DNA from: Chalciporus piperatus
Lineage: Eukaryota; Basidiomycota; Agaricomycetes; Boletales; Boletaceae
Length of the DNA: 42,243 nt
Reading direction: 5' to 3'
Assembly (NCBI GenBank): GCA_038093975.1
Contig: JBBPTG010000209.1
Location: 1-42,243, forward strand
This document shows positions 1 to 11,121 of this stretch, piece by piece. A program made the translations under genes and the position numbers. Below the pieces are notes generated by a model. It was given only the letters and a program-made list of their open reading frames with translations, made no database searches and was not told the DNA's origin. The stretch's first letter is position 1, and every line of letters starts with the position of its first letter.

Positions 1-220
1 GCCTCGGCTCTGACGGAATGGCAACTTGCCTCATGCCAGTGGACTGTATTATGCCAGTGGGTCAAAGACGGTGGCTGTCACCTTCATATGTAAGGGAACG
101 AAACGGGTAATTGACCTTATGGGCGACGAACAACCGTTTAGTACCAACCTACTATGTAGTCCCCCCAAACCAGAGCCGAGAAGCAGAAGACAATCTTTCA
201 GTTCTACCGAGCTACCAACC

Positions 221-757
221 ATGCCGTCGACCTGGTCAACATCTGGCTCGCTCCCTTCAGACCGTATTCGACCACAACAACCTACACCCCCTCCCAGACA
301 ACAGAATCAAGGCAAAGGAAATGCACCAACCCCAGAACCACCCAGGAGCTGAGCTGTCCGGATACTCGAGTCACGCCTAGGACATTTGGTCAAGTGAAAG
401 ACCCCAAAGAAGGATGTTTTTGTCAAGGTGAGTGATCCGCGCTACCATCCATGCGAGGTCCATTGAGATGAGGCGTGTCTAACAGCACAAGAGCACGATC
501 TCTCGAGCTACGTTACGATCTGTCGCCAGTGCGGTGGCAGTGGACATAGTGCAGACGTGCTGGAGGACAGGGAGAGAAGGGTACCGGCACCACTGGCGGA
601 GGTGGGTTATGTGAAGGAACCTCGGGATCCGAGTCGACCGTGGAGGAATGTGAAGGCCGGAGATGTACGCTATGTGGCTCCACCGGTTGTGAGAGGCGGA
701 GAGGGTGCCTCGGTGACGAGCAGGCAGAAGAAGAAAGGTGGGGAACACGCTGGATGA
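221..757 (+). pseudogene. Broken copy of C2HC5 zinc-finger (TRIP4/Rqt4-like) gene
   Basis: This is a degenerate direct copy of the intact gene at 5722-6607. The first exon begins MPSTWSTSGSLPSD and aligns closely with it, but a GGA codon in the intact copy is TGA here (350-352), ending the frame after 43 codons. The CFCQ half of the zinc finger is still readable near 415-432. At about 539-543 the copy jumps from the ICRQCG knuckle straight to the SADVLED region, losing about 360 bp that encode the second zinc knuckle (CPHC) and the following helical segment. The 3' part, ending KKKGGEHAG, survives at 557-757. Nonsense plus internal deletion makes a functional product very unlikely. Confidence 0.8.
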
Positions 758-1176
758 TTGATTCGGATCGCGCGGATGGTAGACAAGACACACAGAACGA
801 CTCAGAAGACTCGACCACGACTGTTTACACCTCGTATCTCGTTTAGGACGACTTTGGCACAGGCTCCAAGTGCAGTTTCTACAGCAACGGCCTGGGTTCG
901 GCGCATTCTAAGGGTGTGAGCACTGGGCACAGGTCATTGTACACGCGGCCACATTTGGAGTGACCTTCACAGGATGGCCTAGCTACTACACAGCCCGCTG
1001 ATGCTGTTCGTCCCTCTCATACATTGACTAGGATCGTGAGCCCCACCAGACTCTCTCTCTCTGTTCGCTTTCCCTCCCTCTTCATGGATGAACACGTTCC
1101 GGTCTCAACCTCACCTGTTGCCCTGTAACAACAACATGCTCAGAAGAGAAGGGGATCAGACGACTCGGAACCATAC
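758..1176. other. Gap between zinc-finger relic and C2-TPR-CHAT gene
   Basis: No gene is recognised in these 419 bases. The first 100 bases still resemble the 3' flank of the intact zinc-finger copy. A pyrimidine-rich run (about 1050-1083) precedes an ATG at 1084 whose frame stops at 1126. The first start that leads into the C2 module is at 1177. Confidence 0.5.
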
Positions 1177-4100
1177 ATGTCCGACAAACACAAACGCGAA
1201 TATGCCCTAATAACACGTATGTTGCAATGTACGCCAATCTTGGCAGATCGTTGACACCCCTGCGCAGAGATCCGCGCGACAGTTGTTGGTGGCCTCCGTC
1301 GCATGCCAGGAGGCTTCTATGTTGCTGTAGAAATTGATGGGAAGACGATGAAAACATTGACCAAACCCGTATTGATAGGCGAGGACATCGTGGAATGGGA
1401 CGAAGAGATCTTCCTGTGAGTCGCTACTCTGTCCGTTTGTGCTACTTTGACTGAACGAGGTCCAAGCCCGTCGGAAGAATCATTTGTCATTTCGTTCAGG
1501 ATCTACGCATCCTGTGAACTTGGCCCGATGCTGGGAAATGGAGGATTAGTTCGTCAATTCAACATTACTGTTGGAGAGATGGTCGATTTCAACGAACAGG
1601 TCTGGCGTGAGTAACGTCAATCCCGTCACGCCTCCCCTCTTGACATCCTGTTGCAGACATCAGGTTTCCTATTCCGAAGGATGACGAAGTTTTCCCATCG
1701 TGTTCGTCGCTCAGAATCACCACCGAACGACGGATTTGCGATGTCAATGAATCCATGTCAAGACTTGAAGTGAGTGACCCATTGATCTCGTTGACGACTC
1801 CTCACCCAATGATGATAGCCACCGGAATCAGACGAAATGAGCCAGCTGGGGGAGATCACGCATGCCGGACATCATGCTCTCCTCACAGATCACTACGCAA
1901 CAGCGCTCGATCTCGATCTCGATCTCGCCCACATGGCCGGATTCCAGATACGAGGCAATGAAGCAGGCAGGACGGGAGTCAAGGATTTGTCGTCCAGCGT
2001 GTTGGAGCTCTCCCAGGTAGAAAGCTATGTTTCCCGGGCCTCGCACTGGAGATGGCTGACGCCCGCTCGTCCATTCAGACGGTAGAAACTGGGATCCCAG
2101 AGAGTGGAGAATTTGATGATGAGGAGCTTATACAGAGGCCACGGGCTGTGTTGCCGCAGACGTCATATTGGGATCCTCGCCGGCCTCTGATCCTGGGTGG
2201 CCTCGGAGCGTCATTGGATGGTCGGTTTGAGCGACCTGGTGACCTTGGTGACATCCATGAGGCGGTTTCAATGTTGGAGGACGCTGTTCGAGTCACTCCC
2301 GACAGCCATCCCGTGAAGCCAACTCTATTAGCCAGCCTCGGCAGCTCGTTAATGACGCGCTTTGAGCGGCTTGGCGACCTCGCAGACATCAACAAGTCCA
2401 TTTCGATCGTCAAAAGGGCAGTGCATCTCACTCCCGATTACCATCCCCATAAGCCAGTTCTATTGAACAACCTCGGGAACTCGTTGTTGAGTCGCTTTGA
2501 GCGGCTTGGGGACCTCGCGGACATCAGCAAGTCGATTTCGATGCACCAGGAGGCAGTGCGCCTCACTCCCGATGACCATCCTGACAAGCCAGATTGGCTA
2601 AACAACCTCGGGACCTCGTTATGCCGTCGCTTTGCACGGCTTGGGGACCTCACAGACATCAACATGTCCATTTCGATTATAGAGGCAGCAGTGCATCTCA
2701 CTCCCGATTACCATCCCCATAAGCCAGCTCTATTGAACAACCTCGGGATCTCGTTATTTCGTCGCTTTGACCGCCTTGGGGAACTTTCGGACATCAACAG
2801 GTCCGTTTTGATGCAAGAGGAGACGGTGTGTCTCACTTCCGATGACCATCCTAATAAGCCAAAGTGGTTGAGCAGCCTCGGGAACTCGTTATTGAGTCGC
2901 TTTGACCGGCTTGGGGACCTCACAGACATCAACAAGTCCATCTCAAGGATAGAGGCAGCAGTGCGTCTCACTTCCGATGACCATCCTGACAAGCCAATTC
3001 TATTGAACACCCTCGGGATCTCGTTGCTTCGTCGCTTTGACCAGCTTGGGGACCTCACAGATATCAACAAGTCCATTTCGATGCAAGAGGAGGCAGTATG
3101 TCTCACTCCCGATGACCATCCTGGTAATCCAAAGTCATTGACCAACCTCGCGAGCTCATTATTGAGTCGCTTTGAGTGGCTTGGCGATCTCGCAGAGCAT
3201 TTCAATGAGAGAGGAGGCAGTGCGTCTCACTCCAGATGGCCATCCTGACAAGCCAGCTGTATTGAACGCTTTCGGGATCTCGTTATTGCGTTGCTTTGAG
3301 CGGCTTGGTGACCTCGCAGACATCAACAAGTCCATTTTGATGCAAGAGGAGACAGTGCGTCTCACTCCCGAAGGCCATCCTGACAAGCCAAGTTGGTTGA
3401 GCAACCTCGGCATCTCATTCAATGCCCATTTCAAGCACTCCAGCGATGATTCCAGTCTCCTTGCTGCTACATTGCACTTCTCACTGGCCGCTCGCTCCAC
3501 CACAGGTCCCACTCCCGTTCGCTTCCGTGCCTCTCGCCGCTGGGCTTTTTATGCACACATGCAAGAAGATTCCCAGGCTCTTCTTGACGCATATGCTACC
3601 TCTATCAATCTTCTTCCCGAATTGGCATGGGTCGGGCTGCCACTCGCAAAGCGCCACCGCTCACTCCTCACTGCTGCTGATGTAGCACGAGACGCCGCTG
3701 TGGCCGCAGTCGAAGCTGGTTCTCCTGAGACGGCTGTCGAATGGCTCGAACAGGGCCGTTCGGTTGTCTGGAGTCAATTCCTCCAGCTTCGCACTCCAGT
3801 AGACGAGCTTCGTGTTGAGCATCAAGCCGTCGCACATTAATTCCAAGAAATCTCCCAAGCGCTCGAGCAAGCCAGCTCTCGTGAGAATTCTACATCTCAG
3901 TGGCTGGCAAGTGACTCAGGCCCTGAAACTCTGTCGCTCGAGAAGGAAACCCAGAGACACCACGCACTCGCTATCTTGCGAGACAAACTCCTCTCTGACA
4001 TACGGTCCTTGCCGGGCTTCGACGGGTTCTTGCTCCCGAAGACCATCCGACAACTCACTACTTCGGTGCATGCTGGTCCCATCGTGTATCTCAATACCAG

Positions 4101-5267
4101 CAAACTATCTCAGCGATGTGATGCATTGGTTGTTACGTCGGATCTGGGCAATGTTCTTCACGTTCCGCTTCCTGATATGAGCTATCCGAGGGTGGAAACC
4201 CTACAGAAGCTACTCCGCCTTTTACTCAAGCAGAGTGGTCTCATTGTCTCACATGATGATTGTATCACGCATAATGATAGGGCGGTCAAAGTTAAGCCCC
4301 AACGAATTGAAGGATACACACCTGACGGCCTGTTCCGGGTCATTCTCGCACACCTTTGGGAGAGTGTTGTAAACCCAGTTCTTGCTGCCCTCGGCTTTTC
4401 GGTATGTTGTCAATATCAGAGCATCGATCTTCCCCGACTAATATTTGCATCTTATCAGACCCTCCCGTCGGGTGATGAGAAAAAGACTCGTATTTTTTGG
4501 TGCCCTACTGGACCCTTCGCTTTCCTACCTATACACGCCGCTGGTCTTCACGATTCAACCTGCCCCGGCTCCAAGCTTTCTGACTTTGTCATATCGTCCT
4601 ACACACCAACCCTCAATGCTCTTCAAGTTGCATCATCTTCTCAGGAAGATGCGTGCAACGCTTCCGAGTCGTCCAAGATTCACCTCGTTTCTGTCCCTCA
4701 GCCGCCGACAGACGGGTTGACTCGGCTAACCTCCGTGCCACAAGAGATCAATCACATCAAAACTTTGTCCGCCAGTTCCCCATTCGTAACCTTTCAGGAC
4801 TCTGATGGGACGGTCGAGGACATCTTGGAAAAGATGGAGTCGAAATCTAACTGGGTCCACTTCGCATGTCACGGCGTGCAAGATCCTGTCAACCCGCTCG
4901 ACAGCGGACTTTGCCTCGCCGATGGTCGTCGTCTAAAGCTTTCCGACATTATTCGACTGTCGCGTCCTCGAGGTGGTCTCGCTTTTCTTTCCGCCTGTCA
5001 GACGGCACAAGGGGACGAGGAGCTATCCGAAGAATCTGTCCATCTCGCGGCGGGGATGCTTACAGCGGCGTCATTGCAACGATGTGGTCAATAATGGATC
5101 CTGACGCACCGAAAGTGGCCAAGGACGTGTACGAGCATCTCTTCCGAGATGGGAAGGTGCCAGACAGCACGGAGGCTGCAGAAGCGTTACATTATGCTGT
5201 CCAGCATCTCCGTGACTCTGGCGCGTCTTTCTTTTCGTTGGTTCCTTTTATTCATGTCGGCATATGA
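1177..5267 (+). pseudogene. C2-TPR-CHAT protein, decayed
   Basis: N-terminal exons 1177-1216, 1268-1415, 1500-1606, 1657-1769 and 1819-2016 splice in frame and give a C2-like module (GGFYVAVEIDGK, then WDEEIFL). The TPR frame opens at 2052, so 2017-2051 must be either a 35-base intron or a further frameshift. About eight 45-residue TPR units follow (consensus RLGDLADINKSIS), then a linker and a CHAT (caspase-like, TPR-associated) domain with its catalytic pair visible: His in WVHFACHG (about 4855-4880) and Cys in FLSACQTA (about 4985-5010). A 57-base in-frame intron fits 4402-4458. Three lesions break the gene: an 11-base deletion near 3196-3200, an in-frame TAA at 3838-3840, and a deletion of about 10 bases near 5060 just after the catalytic Cys, after which GVIATMWS continues in another frame. 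Assembly error could explain one lesion, hardly three. CHAT domains are clan CD cysteine peptidases; the target here is unknown. Confidence 0.85.
2256..3420 (+). repeat. Tandem 135-bp TPR-coding repeats
   Basis: The codons for NKS or a close variant recur at 2391, 2526, 2661, 2796, 2931 and 3066, an exact 135-base (45-codon) period. The next interval is 135 bases to 3201, and the following unit starts at 3325, 124 bases later, which independently shows the 11-base frameshifting deletion. Units are alike at DNA level (for example gaccatcctgacaagcca recurs), pointing to recent tandem expansion or gene conversion. This is coding repeat, not a satellite. Confidence 0.85.
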
Positions 5268-5721
5268 TGTTCAGCTCAGCTCCGAGTCTCCGTCGTGTAC
5301 ATTACACTTGCTGTTCACACACATTTCCTTTCTAGTATGCCACTCTTCACTTCGAGCCTGTGTTTCTATTGTAGCCAATCTTTGTACACGTATCTTCCTC
5401 TCTGTGCTCTTGTCATCATGATGTGCTATAGTATATAGGCCAGACTCCTAGTAGGCCCGAGTGTGACTAGAAAAGTTGACTACGGTCACGCTATCGGATC
5501 GAATGATTCAATCACATCGTCAGGCCTTACCTTCATACTTTCATGCCAACACTTTCGAGATACAGAATGCTGTTGGCAAGCAGCACTTGTAGTTTTATGG
5601 ACCCGATTTGAGTCAACTGCCAGTGAGAGACAAAGTTACGCTCCCAAGGGAGGTAGAACGAAAAGGGTAATCGACCTTGTGAGCCACAAACAAAGTCACT
5701 GGTGGCAAGTCACTACCAACC
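5268..5721. other. 3' flank of CHAT relic and 5' flank of zinc-finger gene
   Basis: No gene is recognised. A TATA-like stretch (tatagtatatagg) lies near 5427-5440. From about 5650 the sequence resembles the flank of the broken zinc-finger copy at about 90-220, so the duplicated block begins upstream of the start codon. Confidence 0.45.
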
Positions 5722-6607
5722 ATGCCGTCGACCTGGTCAAGAGCTGGCTCGCTTCCTTCAGACCGTATTCGATCACAACAACCTACACCCCCTCCCAGAC
5801 AACAGAATCAAGGCAAAGGAAAGGCCTCAGCCCCAGCCCCACCCAGGAGCGGAGCTGTCCGGACACTCGAATCACGCCTCGATGGTGTACGTAGCACATC
5901 TGGTCAAGTGAAAGACCCCAAAGGAGGATGTTTTTGTCAAGGTGAGTCATATGTGCCACCATTCATGCAAGATCCATTGAGACGAGGCGTGTCTAACAGC
6001 ACGAGAACACGATCTCTCGAACTACGTTCCGATCTGTCGCCAGTGCGGCTTGATCATATGCACTCTCAACACACCCTACTACGCATGTCCACATTGTGGC
6101 GGACCACTATTGGACGAATCCCATCGTGCGGCGTTGATCGTACAGCTCGAGGACGAGCTGCGAGAACAACTCGCGAGGGAGGAAGCGGAGCGGCAGCGTG
6201 CGATTGATATGGCGCGTGCTGCGGAAGGAGACTTCCCCGTTCTCCTTGGGTCGCAGCCACAACGAACTTTACTCGCACCCCCAGCGCCACAGGCAACTCG
6301 TACGGTGTTATCGCTGAACGCACAGACGAAGAAGGTGATGGTATCTTCATACACGAGTACACCAGCGTCATCCAGGCCGGCGTCACGTAGCAGTGCGCGT
6401 AGTGCAGACGTGCTGGAGGACGGGGAAAGAAGGGTACCAGCACCACCGGGGGAGGTGAGTCATGTGAGGGAACCTCGGGATGCCAGTCGACCGTGGAGGA
6501 ATGTGAAGGCTGGAGATGTGCGTTGTGTGGCTCCACCAGTTGAGAAAGGTGGAGAGGGTGCGTCGACGAGCAGGCGGAAAAAGAAAGGTGGGGAACACGC
6601 TGGATGA
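5722..6607 (+). CDS. C2HC5 zinc-finger protein, TRIP4/ASC-1 (Rqt4)-like
   Basis: Two exons, 5722-5941 and 6000-6607, joined by a 58-base GT-AG intron, encode 275 residues. The joined sequence restores a zf-C2HC5 finger split by the intron: CFCQAREHDL, then ICRQCGLIIC, then ACPHCG. In TRIP4/ASC-1 and yeast Rqt4 this finger belongs to a subunit of the ribosome quality control trigger complex, which splits stalled, collided ribosomes. After the finger come a charged helical stretch rich in Glu and Arg, a low-complexity middle and a basic C-terminus (SRRKKKGGEHAG). The protein is much shorter than animal TRIP4 and lacks an ASCH domain, so Rqt4-like function is inferred from the finger alone. The start at 5722 is the ATG shared with the broken upstream copy; a spliced 5' extension cannot be excluded. 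Confidence 0.75.
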
Positions 6608-7265
6608 TTGATTCGGATCGCGCGGATGGGGACAAGACGTGATGATGGGACTGTTACTCTATCCAACACAGAATGACTCCGAGTCAGAAGACTCGATCGC
6701 GACAGTTTACCCCTCGTATCTCGTTTAAGACGATGTGACGAAGAGATAGTGGAGTGAGGGGTTGGGGGTTTTCTGCAAACCCAGAACCGTTCACTCCTCC
6801 GTTTCTCGTGCTCCACATGAACTTATCGACAACTTCAAGAGCATTGGTGTCAACCCTGACTCAACTTGGATTGCTAACAGTGACCAATTCACGTGTAGGA
6901 GTCGTCGAATTTCTGCTTTCATTCCGTCGAGGACCAACGTGACTAACGGGCCCCTTTCGTTTAGAGTCTTTACACCAACTGGCAACTTTGCACTCTCTTA
7001 TCATTATCGCTGGTCCTCCGCTGAGTCAGCAACGCCTCCCGAAGTAGCCCGATTCTTCGCGATCAAGAAGGCGAGGTGCATTCTGATTACTACACTAGGT
7101 GCCGAGTACGATGGCGAACACGGCGTTCGGAGGTAAATACGTATGTAACTCCCCAAAAAGTTGGTGGAAGCGAGCCTTGATATACATCACCAAGGCTGCG
7201 CCGTTCAATTCCCGCGTGTTCCTCCATCATCCACGCCTCTCCATTCTGAATTTCAGCGACGTTCC
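6608..7265. other. Intergenic region upstream of the b5-dehydrogenase gene
   Basis: About 660 bases without a recognisable gene. The first 130 bases are 3' flank shared with the broken zinc-finger copy. Frames present at 6762-7136 match no family I know and lack splice-supported extension. The rest probably holds the promoter and 5' UTR of the gene starting at 7266. Confidence 0.45.
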
Positions 7266-9875
7266 ATGCCCGCAAGAACGATGCAGACGTTTACGAGGGA
7301 ACAGGTGTCGAAGGTGCGTGGTCAGACGTGTCGGGAGGTTAGGCGCTGACGGAGGTCGTGGTGAGCTAGCATAACAAGGTAGATGACCTGGTAGGTCTAC
7401 ATCGTCCCGTCAAGGAGAGACGTTTCTCACTGTACTTTGTTCTATTGGCAGTGGGTTATCATCGACAGCAACGTCTACGATCTATCTCGGTTCAAAGACC
7501 TCCACCCTGGAGGTATCTCTGTCCTCCTCGAAGACGGTATTCGTGCGTCCATCCCATCCCATTTTTCAAAGCGATACACGTAACAACGAACTCAAACGAC
7601 CACCGATATAGCCGGTCAAGATGCTACCGATGCCTTTTATGGTCTTCACAAACACGAGGTGCTCAAGCGCCCTCAATATGCGAGATTACATATCGGCACG
7701 ATCGAGGGAGAGAAAAGCGTGATCACATCTGGAGAGATTGGGGAACTCAGTCGAGTCCCGTATGCTGAGCCCACTTGGTTGAGTTCTGGGTTCCACAGTC
7801 CTTATTACAAAGAGGTGAGTATCTCCCCTAACTCTCCCGTTGCTACTAGTACTTAGTGGAGATGGCGGATCGCGTTCATATCGGGTGTAGAGTCATCGGA
7901 AGCTTCAACTGGCGCTAAGGAAGTTTGTAGATGAAGTGATTAAACCCGAGGCATTGGTAACCCGTTCGTATCATATACAAAAGTGGGGTTTCATTTGGAT
8001 GTTTCTAGGTTCACGAGGAAAGCGGGAAACGAATCAGTCAAGGCGTCGTCGATGCGCTCGCGTTCGTTTATCCCTTGGCCGTCCCTATGCATTGAAGCTG
8101 ACGCGACATAGAGAGCACAATATTATCGCCATGCGAATGGGCCCTGGTAGTCATCTGAAGGGTCGCAAACTCATGGGTGGGGTGGTTTCACCCGAGGAGT
8201 TTGACTGTTTCCATGACGTATGTGCAAGATACAGTACTCCATTTCTGACCACGTCCTAATCCCTGCGACAGTTACTCGTCCAGCAAGAAATGTCACGACA
8301 AGCACAACGTGGCTACGGTGACGGTGAGTCTATTCCCTCGTCTGATCCTTTGCTCTTCCATCTTCAATCACACCGACGTTCGCAGGTCTGCTGAGCGGTG
8401 CCCTTATCGGTCTTCCGCCCGTCATTCACTTTGGAACACCAGAAGTCAAAGCGAAAATCGTTCCTGAAGTGCTTGGTGGGAAGAAGTTCATTTGTCTCGC
8501 TGTCACTGAGGCATTCGCTGGAAGTGATGTTGCGGGGATGCGCACGCGTGCTACTAAAACTCCGGACGGAAAGTTTTGGGTCATCAACGGAACGAAGAAG
8601 TGGATCACCAATGGGACGTGAGTAGTCTTGAGAATTAGATATGTCGTGCGAGGTTACTGACGGGAGAATGACGTAGGTTCGCGGATTAGTAGGTGTTTTT
8701 CATCTTCATGGGGGGACATTTAGGTCTGATATTTTCTGATAGTTTCGCTGTAGCTTGCAAAACCGAAGTGCGTGATCTCCAGATTTCTGTGAATCTGAAG
8801 CTGATGGATCCAACAGACAAAAGGACACACTCTCATCCTAGTCGAACGCGGCGAGGGCGTCGACACTAAGCCTATCAAAACGATGTATTCCCCAACTGCA
8901 GGCACTGCGTACGTCACCTTCGACAACGTCAAAGTACCCGTCGAGAACACGCTGGGTGCGGAAGGCGAGGGCATGTTCGTCATACTTTCGTGAGTGCTAC
9001 GTTTAGTCTTTATTGTCTTTTGTCAAATGGGCATAACCTCACGTTTAAAAGGAACTTCAATCATGAGCGTTGGGCGATGTGTGCCAACGTAGCTGCTTCG
9101 CAGCGGCTGATCATCGAGGATGTATTCAAGTATGTCCACCACCTCTGGTTCTCTCTTCATTTCCGTTCTGCTCATCACGCATTCGCAACTGAATGGAATG
9201 AAGATGGATAACTCAACGTCGAGTGTTTGGAAAACCACTCTCTTCCCAACCTGTCATTAGGTCCAAAGTGGCTGCCATGATCGCGCGTTCGGAAAGTTGT
9301 CAGAGTTGGCTCGAGAACGTCACGCTTCAGATGTGTAACATGGTTCGTCTCTGCCCTTTTTTCCGTTTCTTCCTTTTTCTTTCTCTTTCTCTTTCGTTCC
9401 GTTGATGACGATGCTTTCGGATAATAGTCGTACAAGGAGCAAGCGCGAAAGTTGGCAGGGTGAGTGTATGCGCTGGTACGCGCGTCGAGGGAGAGGCTGA
9501 CGATGGCGTGTAGCCCGATTGCCTTGTTGAAGTCCTATTCGACAAAGTGTGCGCAAGACACTGCGCGGGATGCAGTTCAGATACTTGGTGGGAGGGGTAT
9601 CACCAAGAGTGGCATGGGACAATTCATAGAGCAGGTACTAGTACCCTCCCTGTTTTCGTCGGCAGGGGGCGCTGACGTTTCATGCAGGCTTATCGAGGAA
9701 TACCATTCGATTCGATCCTCGGAGGTGGTAAGTGGGCTTTTTCGTCGTGAATGGTGGTAGGCTCTTTGAGGCGTTTTTTCTGATCATTTTTGTTTTTGCA
9801 ACAGCCGAGGATGTGTTGGGTGATTTGGGGGTCAGACAGGCGATGAAGGATATGCCCAAAAACGTTCGGCTTTGA
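7266..9875 (+). CDS. Cytochrome b5-acyl-CoA dehydrogenase fusion
   Basis: Eighteen exons give a continuous 518-residue protein: 7266-7313, 7370-7390, 7452-7536, 7612-7814, 7891-7956, 8009-8061, 8112-8217, 8272-8323, 8386-8617, 8677-8688, 8743-8767, 8817-8989, 9052-9129, 9204-9342, 9428-9459, 9514-9634, 9688-9727 and 9805-9875. Residues 1-95 or so form a cytochrome b5 heme domain with the HPGG heme ligand motif (DLHPGGISVLL) and a second candidate His in GLHKHEVL. The rest is an acyl-CoA dehydrogenase: AVTEAFAGSDVAG and WITNGT in the FAD-binding middle part, then HERWAMC, QILGGRGITK and a C-terminal ILGGAEDVLGDLG. FAD-linked alpha,beta-dehydrogenation of an acyl-CoA is expected, with the heme domain as a possible electron acceptor; the substrate is not evident. 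Fusions of this kind are known in fungi. Micro-exons of 21 and 12 bases (7370-7390, 8677-8688) are needed to complete conserved sequence. Confidence 0.92.
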
Positions 9876-10248
9876 ATCGTGGAGTCCATGACTTCTGAGG
9901 GATTTGGATTAGATAGAGTCATATTTTGTTTGTGACCGCAAGGCAGATGTTGATGTTCTGGGCGACTAGAGGTCAGTGGGTAGCACCTAGTCATGATTGG
10001 TCCGCTCGTCAGGAGCTTCAAGCGAGGGATGTATGCAAGTCACTGAACGGACTGTTTTACCCGAACGATAGAGGCTTTCCCTCCCGACGCCTCGTATATA
10101 GCGCAGAAATGTTCGGCCGTAATGGATGCACCATGCAGATCTATAGCATTTGTATGCATCGTGATTAGACCCGACACATTGGACATTTTATACATTCGCC
10201 AGCAAGGTATTAAACAAGAAAACGGCTGGCACGTCAGCGCTTCAGCAC
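9876..10248. other. Convergent 3' intergenic region
   Basis: Space between the stop codons of the dehydrogenase gene (+) and the Mim1-like gene (-). It should contain both 3' UTRs. No gene or clear repeat is seen. Confidence 0.5.
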
Positions 10249-11121
10249 TCAGTTGCGAAGCCCAACGTTTGCAGCAGTTCTACCACTATGGGTTTTCCAT
10301 CCGAACCAACCCAACAAGACGTCCTTGGCGAAAATCTCTCCGAAACCAAGCATGACGCCGTTGATGAACGGAAGGAGGAGGTTAATCGTAAGGGAAGATA
10401 GTATGAGGGACGTTCGCGTCCGTGGAGCGACTCTGTTGTCCATTATGGAGGGGATCGTGGAAGGCGCGGGGCGTGTGGGGGCGTGTGGAAGAGGGGGATT
10501 TTGTTGCTCGGAAGATGCAGGGACGGAACTGAGAGCAGCGCGTTGTGGGGATGGAGATTGTGGTGCCGAGGCTTCGGGGAAGGACATGGAAGGGTACGAA
10601 GACGTTTGGGAGGACGAGATATGCTCCCACCGGTGTTCCGGGGACCCAATCTCTGCCTTTCCATGCTGCATCTCCTGCTCCTCAATCTGTTCCTGCTTTT
10701 GTTTCTCCTCCTCCTCCTCCTCCTCCTCCTCCTCATGCTGAACATGTTCTATCGACTCAAGAGAAGCCACGGACGAGCTCGCGACGATCTCGGTCGCAGC
10801 GTTTGAGTCTGCGGTGATATGATTACCGAGCGAGTCCCAAGTTTGAAGGGGTTGACCGTGAGCTTTTCGTTCTTCTTCTTCGCGCAAACGGATGGCTTCC
10901 CATGTGGCACGAGTGAGTTCGGCTTGGGTACGTGTGGAGGCGGATTGGGAACGCCATTCGTTGACATGGGCTTCGTAGTCTGCTTGCCAGTTGTCTTCCT
11001 CGGTGGGAGGGGCAGAAGGGGCTGGGTTTGGGTCTGGGGCGGGTGTAGAGGTGGATGTGGATGGAATGGGGGGGGAGGCAGGGCTGAGTGGGACGTCGGC
11101 TGGTTCGAAGGGACGGTCCAT
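10249..11121 (-). CDS. MIM1: Mitochondrial outer membrane import protein Mim1/TOM13-like
   Basis: A single 290-codon frame. The diagnostic part is the C-terminal segment around residues 240-275: LTINLLLPFINGVMLGFGE followed by IFAKDVLLGWFGWK, which matches the transmembrane core of the TOM13/Mim1 family, with glycines spaced for helix packing. Mim1 sits in the mitochondrial outer membrane and helps insert alpha-helical outer membrane proteins and assemble the TOM complex. The first 235 residues are a Pro/Ser-rich, low-complexity extension with a run of about ten glutamates (coded by a GAG-rich stretch near 10705-10735). Yeast Mim1 is only a little over 110 residues, so this form is more than twice as long. 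It is divergent from the gene at 11496. An unrecognised intron in the N-terminal part is possible, but the frame is open throughout. Confidence 0.82.
   Translation of the reverse strand: MDRPFEPADVPLSPASPPIPSTSTSTPAPDPNPAPSAPPTEEDNWQADYEAHVNEWRSQSASTRTQAELTRATWEAIRLREEEERKAHGQPLQTWDSLGNHITADSNAATEIVASSSVASLESIEHVQHEEEEEEEEEEKQKQEQIEEQEMQHGKAEIGSPEHRWEHISSSQTSSYPSMSFPEASAPQSPSPQRAALSSVPASSEQQNPPLPHAPTRPAPSTIPSIMDNRVAPRTRTSLILSSLTINLLLPFINGVMLGFGEIFAKDVLLGWFGWKTHSGRTAANVGLRN

Noticed and set aside
2256..3420. Regular repeats that could suggest a CRISPR-like or satellite array
   Set aside because: The period is exactly 45 codons, the frame is open, and each unit translates to a TPR; there are no spacers.
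2052..5267. Four separate small genes (two TPR, two CHAT parts)
   Set aside because: Consecutive frames continue one TPR-CHAT sequence across identifiable deletions and a stop, so one broken gene is simpler.
6762..7136. A 124-codon plus-strand frame before the b5-dehydrogenase gene
   Set aside because: It has no recognisable motif, no supporting splice sites, and lies where a promoter is expected.
10483..10806. Plus-strand frame with a long Leu run
   Set aside because: It is the reverse reading of the GAG-rich polyglutamate stretch in the Mim1-like gene.
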